60,026 bases of DNA from Candidatus Heimdallarchaeota archaeon (lineage in GTDB: Archaea; Asgardarchaeota; Heimdallarchaeia; Heimdallarchaeales; Heimdallarchaeaceae), in assembly GCA_030607575.1 (NCBI GenBank), contig JAUWJS010000003.1, positions 1 to 60,026 on the forward strand, written 5' to 3'. Shown here piece after piece: positions 19,200-28,455 of this stretch. The notes beneath the pieces are model-generated. The model was given only the letters and a program-made list of their open reading frames with translations. It did not search any database and was not told the DNA's origin. Every line of letters starts with the position of its first letter. The stretch's first letter is position 1. Made by a program: the position numbers and the translations under genes.

Positions 19200-20039
19200 A
19201 TGACTGAAATAGAATACATTCAAACCAAAGATGATCCGAAGATTGAAGTGCGAGTGGCTAAATTCTATACAAAAAATGAGAAATATAAATCTCGTCATAT
19301 AATAATTATTCCAGGTTGGTTAAGCACAATTGATGAATTTAATAAATTGGCCATAAATCTTTCAAATTATGGTAATATTTATTTCTATGAACCAAGAGGT
19401 TTTGGGAAATCTAAAACACCTCATAAAAAGGGATTTTTCACTCCTGATGCATATAATGAAGAGCTAGGGAACATAATTAAATCTCTTAAATTAAATGAGA
19501 AAGAGTTTATTCTTTTTGGAAGCTGTTCAGGAGCTTCTCAAGTATTTAATTACTATATTAATAGTGATGGTTTAAAGCCAGATTTAATTGCTGCAATTAG
19601 CCCTCAGGATAAGTATAAAACTCCTTTCTGGTTACCTGCTTTAGGTAGGTTACCCTCCTTTATTATGGGTTTTTTCCAAAAAATGATTATTTTCTTTCTG
19701 AATTTAATGCTGAAATTCAAAAAACCAGAAGAAACACAAAATGTGAGATGGGCTGCAAAGCAGTTGAAAGAGAATGATGCATGGTGTCTTCGAAGATTTG
19801 TATTTGAGTTTGTAATCAACTATTCTGTTCAAGGAAGACTAAATGAAATAGAAATTCCTATGTTAATGTTTGTGGGAGAAGATGATTATTTCGTTGATCC
19901 TGAAACTTCTAAGAAATTCCTAAATAATGAGAACTCAAAAATTGTTGAATTTAAAGCTAATTTCCATAGAATACAAATGGGTAATGAAGAGATAATGGCA
20001 AAGAAATTTAATGAATTTCTCCAAGAACTAGGTAGATAG
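19200..20039 (+). CDS. Alpha/beta hydrolase (intact paralogue of 15583-16414)
   Basis: IIIPGWLSTIDEFNKLA, YEPRGFGKSKTPHKKG, LFGSCSGASQVFNYY, MFVGEDDYFVDPETSKKF, FHRIQMGNEE. Confidence 0.9.
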   Translation: MTEIEYIQTKDDPKIEVRVAKFYTKNEKYKSRHIIIIPGWLSTIDEFNKLAINLSNYGNIYFYEPRGFGKSKTPHKKGFFTPDAYNEELGNIIKSLKLNEKEFILFGSCSGASQVFNYYINSDGLKPDLIAAISPQDKYKTPFWLPALGRLPSFIMGFFQKMIIFFLNLMLKFKKPEETQNVRWAAKQLKENDAWCLRRFVFEFVINYSVQGRLNEIEIPMLMFVGEDDYFVDPETSKKFLNNENSKIVEFKANFHRIQMGNEEIMAKKFNEFLQELGR

Positions 20040-20055
20040 AATATTTTTCAAAAAC

Positions 20056-20928
20056 TTATTCTAAAGAAGGAAGTAAGGAAACAATAATTGTACCCATTCC
20101 AGTGTTACTTCCTATAATGGGCGATGCAAAAGTTATGAAGTCTCTATTAATTTTTCTAGCTTTCTTTAGTTTTTCTGAGATAAATTGCGCTCCTTTATAA
20201 TTCTCAACATGAGAGATCACCAAATCATACTTGATGTTCTCGTCTGTTCCCTTTATAGCAAGTTTCAGTAATTTCCTCAGCATGCCTTTCTTACTGAAAA
20301 ATGCAGGTGTTGTTGATACTAGTTTTCCTGGTCTCTCCATTTGAGCAATGGGTTTAATACCTATCATTTTAGTTAAATAAAGAATTGATTTTGATTTAAT
20401 CCTTCCTGATTTATAGACATTATCTAAGGTGTGAAACCCAACGTTGAGATAATATTTATTCTTTAAGTTCTCGATAAATTCAATTATTTCTTCGATATTC
20501 TTTCCCTTTTGAGCTAATTCGGAGATATAAAGAGCCATTAAACCTTGAACGCCAGAAGCTGCTTCTGTATTGATAACAGTTGTTTTATCTTCAAACTTTT
20601 TAGTTGCAAGTCTATATGCAGAAAATGTCGAACTGCTGAGCTCCTGTGCAACCGAAACACAGAAGACATGATCATAATTCTTCTTTGTAAGACTCTCTTC
20701 AATTAAGTTTAGAAAATCTGCTGCTTCTGGATTAGCGGAAGATGGAAAGAATTTAGAATCTTTCAGACGCAAATAAAACTCTTCTATTGATATATCAACA
20801 CCAAGTTTCCATGGTTTTTCTTCGAAGAATACTACATGTGGAACAGATGATATCTGATATCTAACCTTTAACTCATTTGGCAAATCTGCTGCGGAATCTG
20901 TTAATACTTTTATTTTCAATAGGCTCAT
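20056..20928 (-). CDS. DegV family (fatty-acid-binding) protein
   Basis: VLTDSAADLPNELKVRYQISSVPHVVFFEE, FFPSSANPEAADFLNLIEE, INTEAASGVQGLMALYISELAQKGK. Confidence 0.92.
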   Translation of the reverse strand: MSLLKIKVLTDSAADLPNELKVRYQISSVPHVVFFEEKPWKLGVDISIEEFYLRLKDSKFFPSSANPEAADFLNLIEESLTKKNYDHVFCVSVAQELSSSTFSAYRLATKKFEDKTTVINTEAASGVQGLMALYISELAQKGKNIEEIIEFIENLKNKYYLNVGFHTLDNVYKSGRIKSKSILYLTKMIGIKPIAQMERPGKLVSTTPAFFSKKGMLRKLLKLAIKGTDENIKYDLVISHVENYKGAQFISEKLKKARKINRDFITFASPIIGSNTGMGTIIVSLLPSLE

Positions 20929-21030
20929 TTCAAAATTAAATACTAGTGTAAAAAACCTTTTGGGGAAGTTAAATCTATAATTTGATAGATAGAATTCTGA
21001 AAATTTATAATGTAGGAGGAGAAATAACTG

Positions 21031-22797
21031 ATGTTCGCGATGAAAACTAAGGAAATTATTGATAGTGCTATGGCCAGAATAAAAGCCGATATTATCTTAC
21101 GTGGAGGGAAATATGTTAATGTGTTCACTAGAGAACTTTTGGAAGGAGATATTGTTGTTACAAGAGGGAAAATTGTTCATATAGGTCTTCAAACTGATGA
21201 ATTTGAGGATGAGAATACAAATGTTGTAGATGTAAATGGGAAAATTATATGTCCCGGTTTGATAGAATCACACATACATATAGAATCTTCTATGCTAACT
21301 TTATCTGAATTTACTAAACTAGTAATAACTCATGGAACAACAGCTGCTGTCATAGATCCTCATGAAATAGCAAATGTTACAGGACTAGAAGGAATAAATG
21401 TTTTGCTGGATGAAGTTAAACAGCAGAAAATCAGGTATTTTGTTGAAGCTCCTTCTTGTGTGCCATCTCTTCCTGGATTTGAAACTTCTGGTAGTGAGAT
21501 AACCGCAAAGGATATTGAAGAATTGATGAATAGAGATGAAATTTTTGCTTTGGCTGAAATGATGAATTATCCTGGAGTTTATCTTGGTTTTGATGAAGTT
21601 ATTAATAAAATTGAAGCAGCTAAAAAAACCAATAAAATGATAGAAGGTCACGCTCCTCTACTTTCAGGAAAGGAACTTCAAGCTTACATAGCATCTGGAA
21701 TATGTTCAGATCATGAAGCATCATCAATCGATGAAGCTTTAGAAAAACTTCGTTTGGGAATGAAACTTCAAATAAGAGAGGGTTCATTTGCCAAAGATTT
21801 GGTTAATATAATTTCTGAATTAAAAGATTATGAAATCGATACTCGAAATATCCTGATTTCATCTGATGATAGAAATCCAATAGATTTATTACAAAAAGGC
21901 CATCTTGATTATACTTATCGTCTTCTCATTACTACAGGAGTTGACCCTCTGGAAGCTATTCAGATGCTAACAATAAATCCTGCTAGTCATCTTAAAGTAG
22001 ATGATGAAATTGGTAGTTTGGGACCTGGAAAGAATGCAGACCTGATTGTTGTAGATAATTTGCAAGAATTCAATGTTGAACTAGTGTTAATTGCTGGGAA
22101 AATTGTGGCAGAAGATGGAAGAATTAATTATGATCTTAAAAAACCCAGTTACCCAAATTTCATTCTAGACACACTAACAAAACTTCAAGTTCCAGAAATT
22201 GACGATTTAAAACTAAAAATAGCTGATGTAGAAACTGTTAATGTGAAAGTAATTTCTTTAAATGAACACTCCCTAATAACAGACCATACAAAGCACACTT
22301 TGAAAGTTGAAAATGGTGTAATTCTTCCCGACTTAGAAAATGACATTTTACCAATCGTTGTTATAAACAGACACTCTGTTGAGCAAAAAATAGGTAAAGG
22401 TTATGTTAAAGGATTGGGAATTAAAGGAGGTGCTATAGCTAGTACTGTTGCACATGATTGTCATCAATTAATATGTGTGGGAACAGACTATCCTTCTATG
22501 TTGAGAGCTATTGAAGCTATTAAAGAATCAAAGGGTGGTCAAGTGGTTGTCTTTAAGGAGAAAATTACTGTTCTTCCTCTAGAATTTGCTGGAATAATGA
22601 GTACCAAGCCTTTTGATGAAGTTGTTTCACAGACTCAACTATTGCACGAATCTTTAAAGGATTTGAAAACAACTATTTCTGAGCCATTTATGGCACTTGC
22701 ATTCGTATCTTTACCAGTAATTCCACACTTAAAAATTACTGATCATGGATTGATAGATGTAGACACAATGACCAAAGTTTCAGTAAATGAAGATTAA
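21031..22797 (+). CDS. ade: Adenine deaminase
   Basis: ADIILRGGKYVNVFTRELLEGDIVVTRGKI, CPGLIESHIHIESSML, IEGHAPLLSGKELQAYIASGICSDHEA, GIKGGAIASTVAHDCHQLICVGTD. Confidence 0.95.
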   Translation: MFAMKTKEIIDSAMARIKADIILRGGKYVNVFTRELLEGDIVVTRGKIVHIGLQTDEFEDENTNVVDVNGKIICPGLIESHIHIESSMLTLSEFTKLVITHGTTAAVIDPHEIANVTGLEGINVLLDEVKQQKIRYFVEAPSCVPSLPGFETSGSEITAKDIEELMNRDEIFALAEMMNYPGVYLGFDEVINKIEAAKKTNKMIEGHAPLLSGKELQAYIASGICSDHEASSIDEALEKLRLGMKLQIREGSFAKDLVNIISELKDYEIDTRNILISSDDRNPIDLLQKGHLDYTYRLLITTGVDPLEAIQMLTINPASHLKVDDEIGSLGPGKNADLIVVDNLQEFNVELVLIAGKIVAEDGRINYDLKKPSYPNFILDTLTKLQVPEIDDLKLKIADVETVNVKVISLNEHSLITDHTKHTLKVENGVILPDLENDILPIVVINRHSVEQKIGKGYVKGLGIKGGAIASTVAHDCHQLICVGTDYPSMLRAIEAIKESKGGQVVVFKEKITVLPLEFAGIMSTKPFDEVVSQTQLLHESLKDLKTTISEPFMALAFVSLPVIPHLKITDHGLIDVDTMTKVSVNED

Positions 22798-22851
22798 ATC
22801 TTTAAATTTCCATTCACAACATTTTTAATTTCTCTGAATTTTGATTGATTC

Positions 22852-23571
22852 ATGACAGAATTACTTTTCCAAAAAGATTCTTATCTAAAAGAATTTGAAG
22901 CAAAAATTGTTGAAATCATCGAGGATTCAATAATATTAGATAAAACAGCCTTTGCTCCGAAAGGAGGGGGTTTGACTTCAGATCTTGGAACTATATTATT
23001 TAATGATGGAGAGCAACTGGATGTTGTTGAAGTTACTTCAAAAGGTGGGAAGATTTATCACAAACTTTCATCAAATCCAGATAGCAAATATAGCGGAACA
23101 TCGGTAAAGGGCATTTTAGATTGGGAGAGAAGATACAAACAGATGAGGTTACATACCGTCTTACACTCAATTTCTAGCATTCTGTACAAAAAATATGGTA
23201 CTACAGTTACAGGAGGTAATATTACTCCTGAGAAGAGTAGAGTAGATTTTGACATTGATCATTTAAGACAAGAACGAGTTCAAGAAATAGAAACTACTGT
23301 GAAGAAGATAATAGATGGTGATCATAAAGTATCTGTATCATTCTTAGAAAGAGAAGAAGCTCTGAAAGACCCAGATTTAATTAGAACAAAAGTTAATCTA
23401 ATTCCGGAGAATGTGAAGATTTTGCGAATAGTTGATATAGAAAATATTGATCGCCAAGCTGATGGAGGAGTTCATGTGAAAAGTACAAAGGAAATAGGTT
23501 CATTTGTTCCTTTGAAAACTGAAAATAGAGGTAAGGACAAGAAGCGATTATACTTCACAGTTAAACCCTGA
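22852..23571 (+). CDS. alaX: AlaX-type alanyl-tRNA editing protein
   Basis: DKTAFAPKGGGLTSDLGTI, MRLHTVLHSISSILYKKYG, SRVDFDID, RQADGGVHVKSTKEIGSF. Confidence 0.92.
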   Translation: MTELLFQKDSYLKEFEAKIVEIIEDSIILDKTAFAPKGGGLTSDLGTILFNDGEQLDVVEVTSKGGKIYHKLSSNPDSKYSGTSVKGILDWERRYKQMRLHTVLHSISSILYKKYGTTVTGGNITPEKSRVDFDIDHLRQERVQEIETTVKKIIDGDHKVSVSFLEREEALKDPDLIRTKVNLIPENVKILRIVDIENIDRQADGGVHVKSTKEIGSFVPLKTENRGKDKKRLYFTVKP

Positions 23572-23671
23572 TTATTTTCTCTAATGGTTTTTTCTGCAGG
23601 ATTAACCAATAAAGTTAATAATGTGTCCTATTCACGATAAAACAAATATACTAGTAAATTAAGTGATATTT

Positions 23672-24637
23672 ATGAAATTGAGCAGACTCGTAGGTTTATT
23701 CGCTGTTCTCGTAATTCTAAGTTCTTCTTCAATCAATATGTGGACTGCTTCAGCTCTCTATGACCATATTCAGAATAACGAATATGAATTGAAGGATGAC
23801 ATTACACATTCGATTAAAGCTCCAGGCGTTGTTAATATGTCACAATTATATCAGTATGAATATCATGAAGATATTAAAGGTGACAGGAGATTCAAATGGA
23901 AAGTTGAAACATTAGAAAGAACAGATAATTTCCATCTTGCAGAAGGTGATAAAAATATAAAGCAAGGGGATAATATTATCCTCCTTATTGGTACAGATCC
24001 ATCTTTACAATTAGATCAACCACATTTATGGGCCCTGATATATATTAACGATGTAATGGCAAGATTTAGTAATGATGCTACACATGGTCGAGCTATTTTC
24101 AAGTTTGTTCAACCTATTGGGATTGATTACTGGGATAACTTTACTGATGATTATTATAATTCACCAGCATTTTTAGACTACTATGAAGCTAATTACAATT
24201 ATACTGATTTCGCAGTAACCCATTATGGTCAAACATTCTTCTATAATGAAACAAGTTTCGCTGATTATTTGGATAGATCACCTTACATTAATCCAGCAAT
24301 ATGGTCTGTACTAGATGATACAGTAGTATATACTAACACAATTATCACCGAGACAAATAATGTAACTCAAATCGAGATTACTTATGACAAAGAGACAGGT
24401 TTGGCTAATACAATGATTTACAGTGCTTCATTCATAAATGGTACTGGACACTTTGCTGGTGTTAACATGACTTTAATTCGACTTCATGGATGGGGGCTGC
24501 CGTATACTATTACAACTTGGGTAGTATGGATTCCCATACTTTTGGTTACAGTTGGATTAATTGTAGCAATCAGGTTACGTGCTTTCCAAAGATTCAAACT
24601 CTATTTGGAAGCAAGAAAGATAGCTCAAAGGAAATAA
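23672..24637 (+). CDS. Secreted protein with C-terminal TM anchor, unknown function
   Basis: Signal-like N-terminus, N-x-S/T sequons, C-terminal TM and basic tail (WVVWIPILLVTVGLIVAIRLRAFQRFKLY). ATG at 23672 (track start 23663 is GTG). Confidence 0.75.
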   Translation: MKLSRLVGLFAVLVILSSSSINMWTASALYDHIQNNEYELKDDITHSIKAPGVVNMSQLYQYEYHEDIKGDRRFKWKVETLERTDNFHLAEGDKNIKQGDNIILLIGTDPSLQLDQPHLWALIYINDVMARFSNDATHGRAIFKFVQPIGIDYWDNFTDDYYNSPAFLDYYEANYNYTDFAVTHYGQTFFYNETSFADYLDRSPYINPAIWSVLDDTVVYTNTIITETNNVTQIEITYDKETGLANTMIYSASFINGTGHFAGVNMTLIRLHGWGLPYTITTWVVWIPILLVTVGLIVAIRLRAFQRFKLYLEARKIAQRK

Positions 24638-24797
24638 GTTTCCTTTCTTTTCTTTTAATTTGTTTTTTTAGATTGTTATAGAGCATTTTTGTCTAATTTT
24701 ACCCGATAACGAAAATGTTATATGTTTCTTTAACAGTTTTTTTCTTCCGAAAGAAAAATAATGGAATTTAATGTAAAATAACCATGAGTTGATTTTA

Positions 24798-26324
24798 ATG
24801 ACTACATTAAAAACTAAAATAGTTGATTTAAAAGTAGAGAGAGATTTTGCTCTCCTAAATGCAGAAACACTTAGTGATTTAAAAATAAAGCATTCTGCAA
24901 ATGTTAAAGTTAAAAGTGATAGCGGAGAAATTATGTGCGAAGTGATTGCCACTGAAGAACTGATTGAACCAGGTTTTGTTGGAATAAAAAGTGAAACACT
25001 TGAGCAGTTAAATATAGGACCAAACAAGAAAGTGAATGTTTTTGTTCGCCGAAGACCTGCATCTATTGAACATGTTAAGAATAAGACGCAGGGAAGCATC
25101 TGGAAAGAGGGAGAAATACGTTCAATTGTTAATGATATATGTAGTGGGAATTATACTGACTTAGAAATATCCATGTTTACCCTCGCTCAATATTATCTCG
25201 GTTTGAATATGGATGAGATTCAATATCTTACAACCTTTATGGCTGAATTCGGAACTACACTTAATTTTGAAGAACCAGTTTATGATAAACATTCAATTGG
25301 TGGTATTCCTGGAAATAAAGTGAGTCTTATAATTGTACCAACTGTAGCTGCAGCAGGTTTACTTATTCCTAAAACAAGTTCCAGAGCAATAACAAGCCCT
25401 TCTGGAACCGCAGATACAATGGAAGTACTTTGTGATGTAAACTTTTCAGCAGATGAGATCTTAGAAATTGCACCTAAAACAAGAGGAATGTTAGTTTGGG
25501 GTGGAACACTAGATTTGTCACCTTTAGATGAAATTGTAATTCATAAAGTCGAACAGCCATTAGGGATAGATCCTCACAGTCAGATGCTTGCAAGTATTTT
25601 TAGTAAAAAAGTTTCTACTGGTGTAGATCATATGGTTTTAGATATACCTACAGGTATAGGCACCAAAATGCCTACCAAAGAAGATGCAATCGATTATGCC
25701 CATGAAGCTACAGAGTTAGGCAGAAGACTTGGAATTAATATTGAAGCAGCTTTAAGCTATGGAGAACAACCTCTTGGAAAAGCTGTAGGTCCAGCTCTTG
25801 AAGCGAGAGAAGCTCTTGATGTAATTATGGGTAAAGGACCAACAAGTGTATTTGAAAAAAGCAGTGAGCTTGCAGGAATTCTCTTTGAATTAGCGGGTAT
25901 TGCTCAACCTGGTCAAGGTGCTGCACTAGCAGCTGATTATATTGTGAAAGGCAAAACTAAAGCAAAAATGGAAGAGATTATAGGTGTTCAAGGGGGAAAT
26001 GCAACAGTTACAGGAGAAGATGTAGTTGTTGGTGAATTTACTTCTGATATATTAGCTCCTAAAGATGGATACATTGTAAAACTATCAAATTTTGCTGTAA
26101 AAAGAATAGCTAAGGCTGCTGGAGCACCAAGTCATAAAGAAGCTGGAGTGTATCTTCATAAGAAGATTGGTGATTTTTGTAAACAAGATGAGAAACTGAT
26201 GACTATCTACTCAACTAGTGAAGGCAGATTAACTGAAGCTCTCAACTTAGGAATGAATCTTAATCCTTACTTACTAGAAGGTATGATTATAAAGAGAATT
26301 TCTTCTGGTCCTAAAAAACAATAA
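24798..26324 (+). CDS. AMP phosphorylase (archaeal NMP phosphorylase / thymidine phosphorylase family)
   Basis: ~509 aa with N-terminal extension; KHSIGGIPGNKVSLIIVPTVAAAGLLIPKTSSRAITSPSGTADTMEVLCDVNF and PLDEIVIHKVEQPLGIDPHSQMLASIFSKK. Confidence 0.93.
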   Translation: MTTLKTKIVDLKVERDFALLNAETLSDLKIKHSANVKVKSDSGEIMCEVIATEELIEPGFVGIKSETLEQLNIGPNKKVNVFVRRRPASIEHVKNKTQGSIWKEGEIRSIVNDICSGNYTDLEISMFTLAQYYLGLNMDEIQYLTTFMAEFGTTLNFEEPVYDKHSIGGIPGNKVSLIIVPTVAAAGLLIPKTSSRAITSPSGTADTMEVLCDVNFSADEILEIAPKTRGMLVWGGTLDLSPLDEIVIHKVEQPLGIDPHSQMLASIFSKKVSTGVDHMVLDIPTGIGTKMPTKEDAIDYAHEATELGRRLGINIEAALSYGEQPLGKAVGPALEAREALDVIMGKGPTSVFEKSSELAGILFELAGIAQPGQGAALAADYIVKGKTKAKMEEIIGVQGGNATVTGEDVVVGEFTSDILAPKDGYIVKLSNFAVKRIAKAAGAPSHKEAGVYLHKKIGDFCKQDEKLMTIYSTSEGRLTEALNLGMNLNPYLLEGMIIKRISSGPKKQ

Positions 26325-26330
26325 GAGAAC

Positions 26331-26774
26331 TTAATTCTCTTTTTCTTCCTTTTTCAGAACCATTTTATTCATATAGAGTGATTGATCGAAAAACGTAATT
26401 TCGAATCCTACTTTTGACCAAAATGGTTCTACAAAAGGTGAGCAACAAAGCTGGATTGTATCTTCTTCTATGACATTATTTATCAGTTCTTGAGCACATT
26501 TGTAACCCATACCTTTTCTTCTCATGTCCTCTCTTACTTCAAAAACATAGATTATTGGACATCCTACAGATGCAAAACCACCTTCATAACCAGGTTCATC
26601 AGGAATAACAGCTGCTACGGCAACTAACTCAGCTTCAACGAAAAAACCATAGCATTTAATTTGCTCATCAAAGAACATTCTATAGGACACAAAGAAGGGA
26701 AATTGATGACTTGGAACATCATCATAATCAATTATGTGAACTTTTACATCAAATTGCTCTTGATGTTCTTCCAT
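26331..26774 (-). CDS. GNAT family N-acetyltransferase
   Basis: CPIIYVFEVREDMRRKGMGYKCAQELINNVI motif A; 147 aa. Confidence 0.8.
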   Translation of the reverse strand: MEEHQEQFDVKVHIIDYDDVPSHQFPFFVSYRMFFDEQIKCYGFFVEAELVAVAAVIPDEPGYEGGFASVGCPIIYVFEVREDMRRKGMGYKCAQELINNVIEEDTIQLCCSPFVEPFWSKVGFEITFFDQSLYMNKMVLKKEEKEN

Positions 26775-26902
26775 TTAAGTCACCCTTTAACCAATTCTAA
26801 ACTAAGTTTCTTCTTCTAATAAAACTATATATGGTACTAGTCTCTTCTAAGCGGAAGATTTTTTATTGCAGCTACAAAGTATACCTCTGTTGAGGAGAAA
26901 TT

Positions 26903-28105
26903 ATGTCTGGCTTTGATTATGTAGAAGAAGCAATGTTTGGGAAATCCATTTTCAAAAATGAATCTACTCTCTATCCAGAGTATATTCCACCAGAGCTTCC
27001 ACGAAGAGAAGAAGAAATTAAGAGACTAGCAAGAAATTTTCGATCGCTTCTAGGACGAGAAGGCTCATTTTCGGTTAATGTTGCAATTGTGGGAAATGCT
27101 GGAATTGGAAAAACCAATTTGTGTAAATATACTATGAAAAGGTTTGAAAGTACAGCAAATTCAAGACACATAAATGTAAAATTCTTATATTATAATTGTC
27201 ATTCTTTCAGAAGTAAAACAGCTATTTTACGTAATGTCTTATCTGAACACTTCCACATTCAATCTCGAGGTTTTAGTGATGAAGAAATTCTAGATATGCT
27301 AGTAAAAAGATTAACAAAAGAAGATATTCGATTAATAATTGCTCTTGATGAAGCTAATATGTTGAATTCCGAAGACATCCTCAGTATTTTTCATGCTGGT
27401 GAGTACTTCGGTTCAGAGCAAAGCATGATCTCAACAATAATAATTTCCAGACCTACTGAATGGAAATCTCTTCTAAATGTACCTCTGTCTGGACACATTC
27501 ATGATCAATTAGATGTTCCTGGTTATTCAAGGGACCAATTACTGGAAATTCTTGAATATAGAGCTAGTATGGCACTCTATCCAACTTCTTACTCTGATGA
27601 AACATTGAATTTTATTGCAGATATTTGTGCTTCTTCTCAGAATGCAAGACATGGGCTCGAAATTCTTTATAGATCCGGAAAACTGACAGATTTAAAACAA
27701 GAGAATTTTATTGTTCCGGATTATATCAGGGCCGCAAAAGCTGATGTCTATCCAGAACTAAGAAGAGATGTTCTATCTGAGCTTAGAGACCATGAGTTAT
27801 TAACTGCCTTAGGTGTAGCGAAAAAACTTTCGCTAAAAGGTGTTACATCGACAACAGTGGATGAAGGTTATGAAAGCTACCTTTTAGTCTGTGAAGAATA
27901 TGAAGAAGATTCAAGAGGAAAATCGACTTTTAGATCTGCTATAGAAACCTTAGATAAAGTAGGTGTTATTGGTAAAAGTGTAGGACCAATTCAAGAAGGA
28001 AAAAGAGGAAGACGAGCTAAAATAACCACTTTCGATATTCCTGCAACTGTTCTTGTAGAGCGAATTGAGAATATACTGTCAAAATCAAGAGATTCGAGAG
28101 ACTAG
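26903..28105 (+). CDS. cdc6: Orc1/Cdc6-type AAA+ replication initiator-like ATPase
   Basis: PPELPRREEEIKRLARNFRSLL, Walker A VGNAGIGKTNLCKY, Walker B RLIIALDEANML, SQNARHGLEILYRSGKL sensor-2-like region, C-terminal wHTH-like KRGRRAKITTFDIP. Confidence 0.85.
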   Translation: MSGFDYVEEAMFGKSIFKNESTLYPEYIPPELPRREEEIKRLARNFRSLLGREGSFSVNVAIVGNAGIGKTNLCKYTMKRFESTANSRHINVKFLYYNCHSFRSKTAILRNVLSEHFHIQSRGFSDEEILDMLVKRLTKEDIRLIIALDEANMLNSEDILSIFHAGEYFGSEQSMISTIIISRPTEWKSLLNVPLSGHIHDQLDVPGYSRDQLLEILEYRASMALYPTSYSDETLNFIADICASSQNARHGLEILYRSGKLTDLKQENFIVPDYIRAAKADVYPELRRDVLSELRDHELLTALGVAKKLSLKGVTSTTVDEGYESYLLVCEEYEEDSRGKSTFRSAIETLDKVGVIGKSVGPIQEGKRGRRAKITTFDIPATVLVERIENILSKSRDSRD

Positions 28106-28108
28106 AGA

Positions 28109-28384
28109 TTAATTGACACAAATCATTGTCATTGAATTCTTTACTCCTTCTAGAATTATATTGTGGTTCAAAACTTGATTTTTCAATTCGTCCATTGTTT
28201 CGAATTCAATCTTTACAATTAAATCATAGATACCATACACTGCGTAAACTTCAGTAACTTCCACAATGTGTTTGAGACCTTCTTGAACTTTTTCTAACAT
28301 ACCTGATTGGACGTTTAGAAGGATATAAGCTGCTTGTGTCATTTTAAGAGTAGACTCCTTTTTACTTGTTACTTCTGAAAGCAT
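28109..28384 (-). CDS. Stand-alone Lrp/AsnC ligand-binding (RAM) domain protein
   Basis: 91 aa; QAAYILLNVQSGMLEKVQEGLKHIVEVTEVYAVYGIYDLIVKIEFETMDELKNQVL. Confidence 0.88.
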   Translation of the reverse strand: MLSEVTSKKESTLKMTQAAYILLNVQSGMLEKVQEGLKHIVEVTEVYAVYGIYDLIVKIEFETMDELKNQVLNHNIILEGVKNSMTMICVN

Positions 28385-28455
28385 TTAAAAAAACTAACAT
28401 TGGGACATGTCACCAAATGAATATGAAACATATTTCTTTAAATAGAGAAAAAAAA

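Noticed and set aside
26775-26902. Possible replication origin upstream of the cdc6-like gene
   Set aside because: No inverted repeats, ORB-like element or strong AT-tract cluster could be seen; only ~130 bp intergenic.
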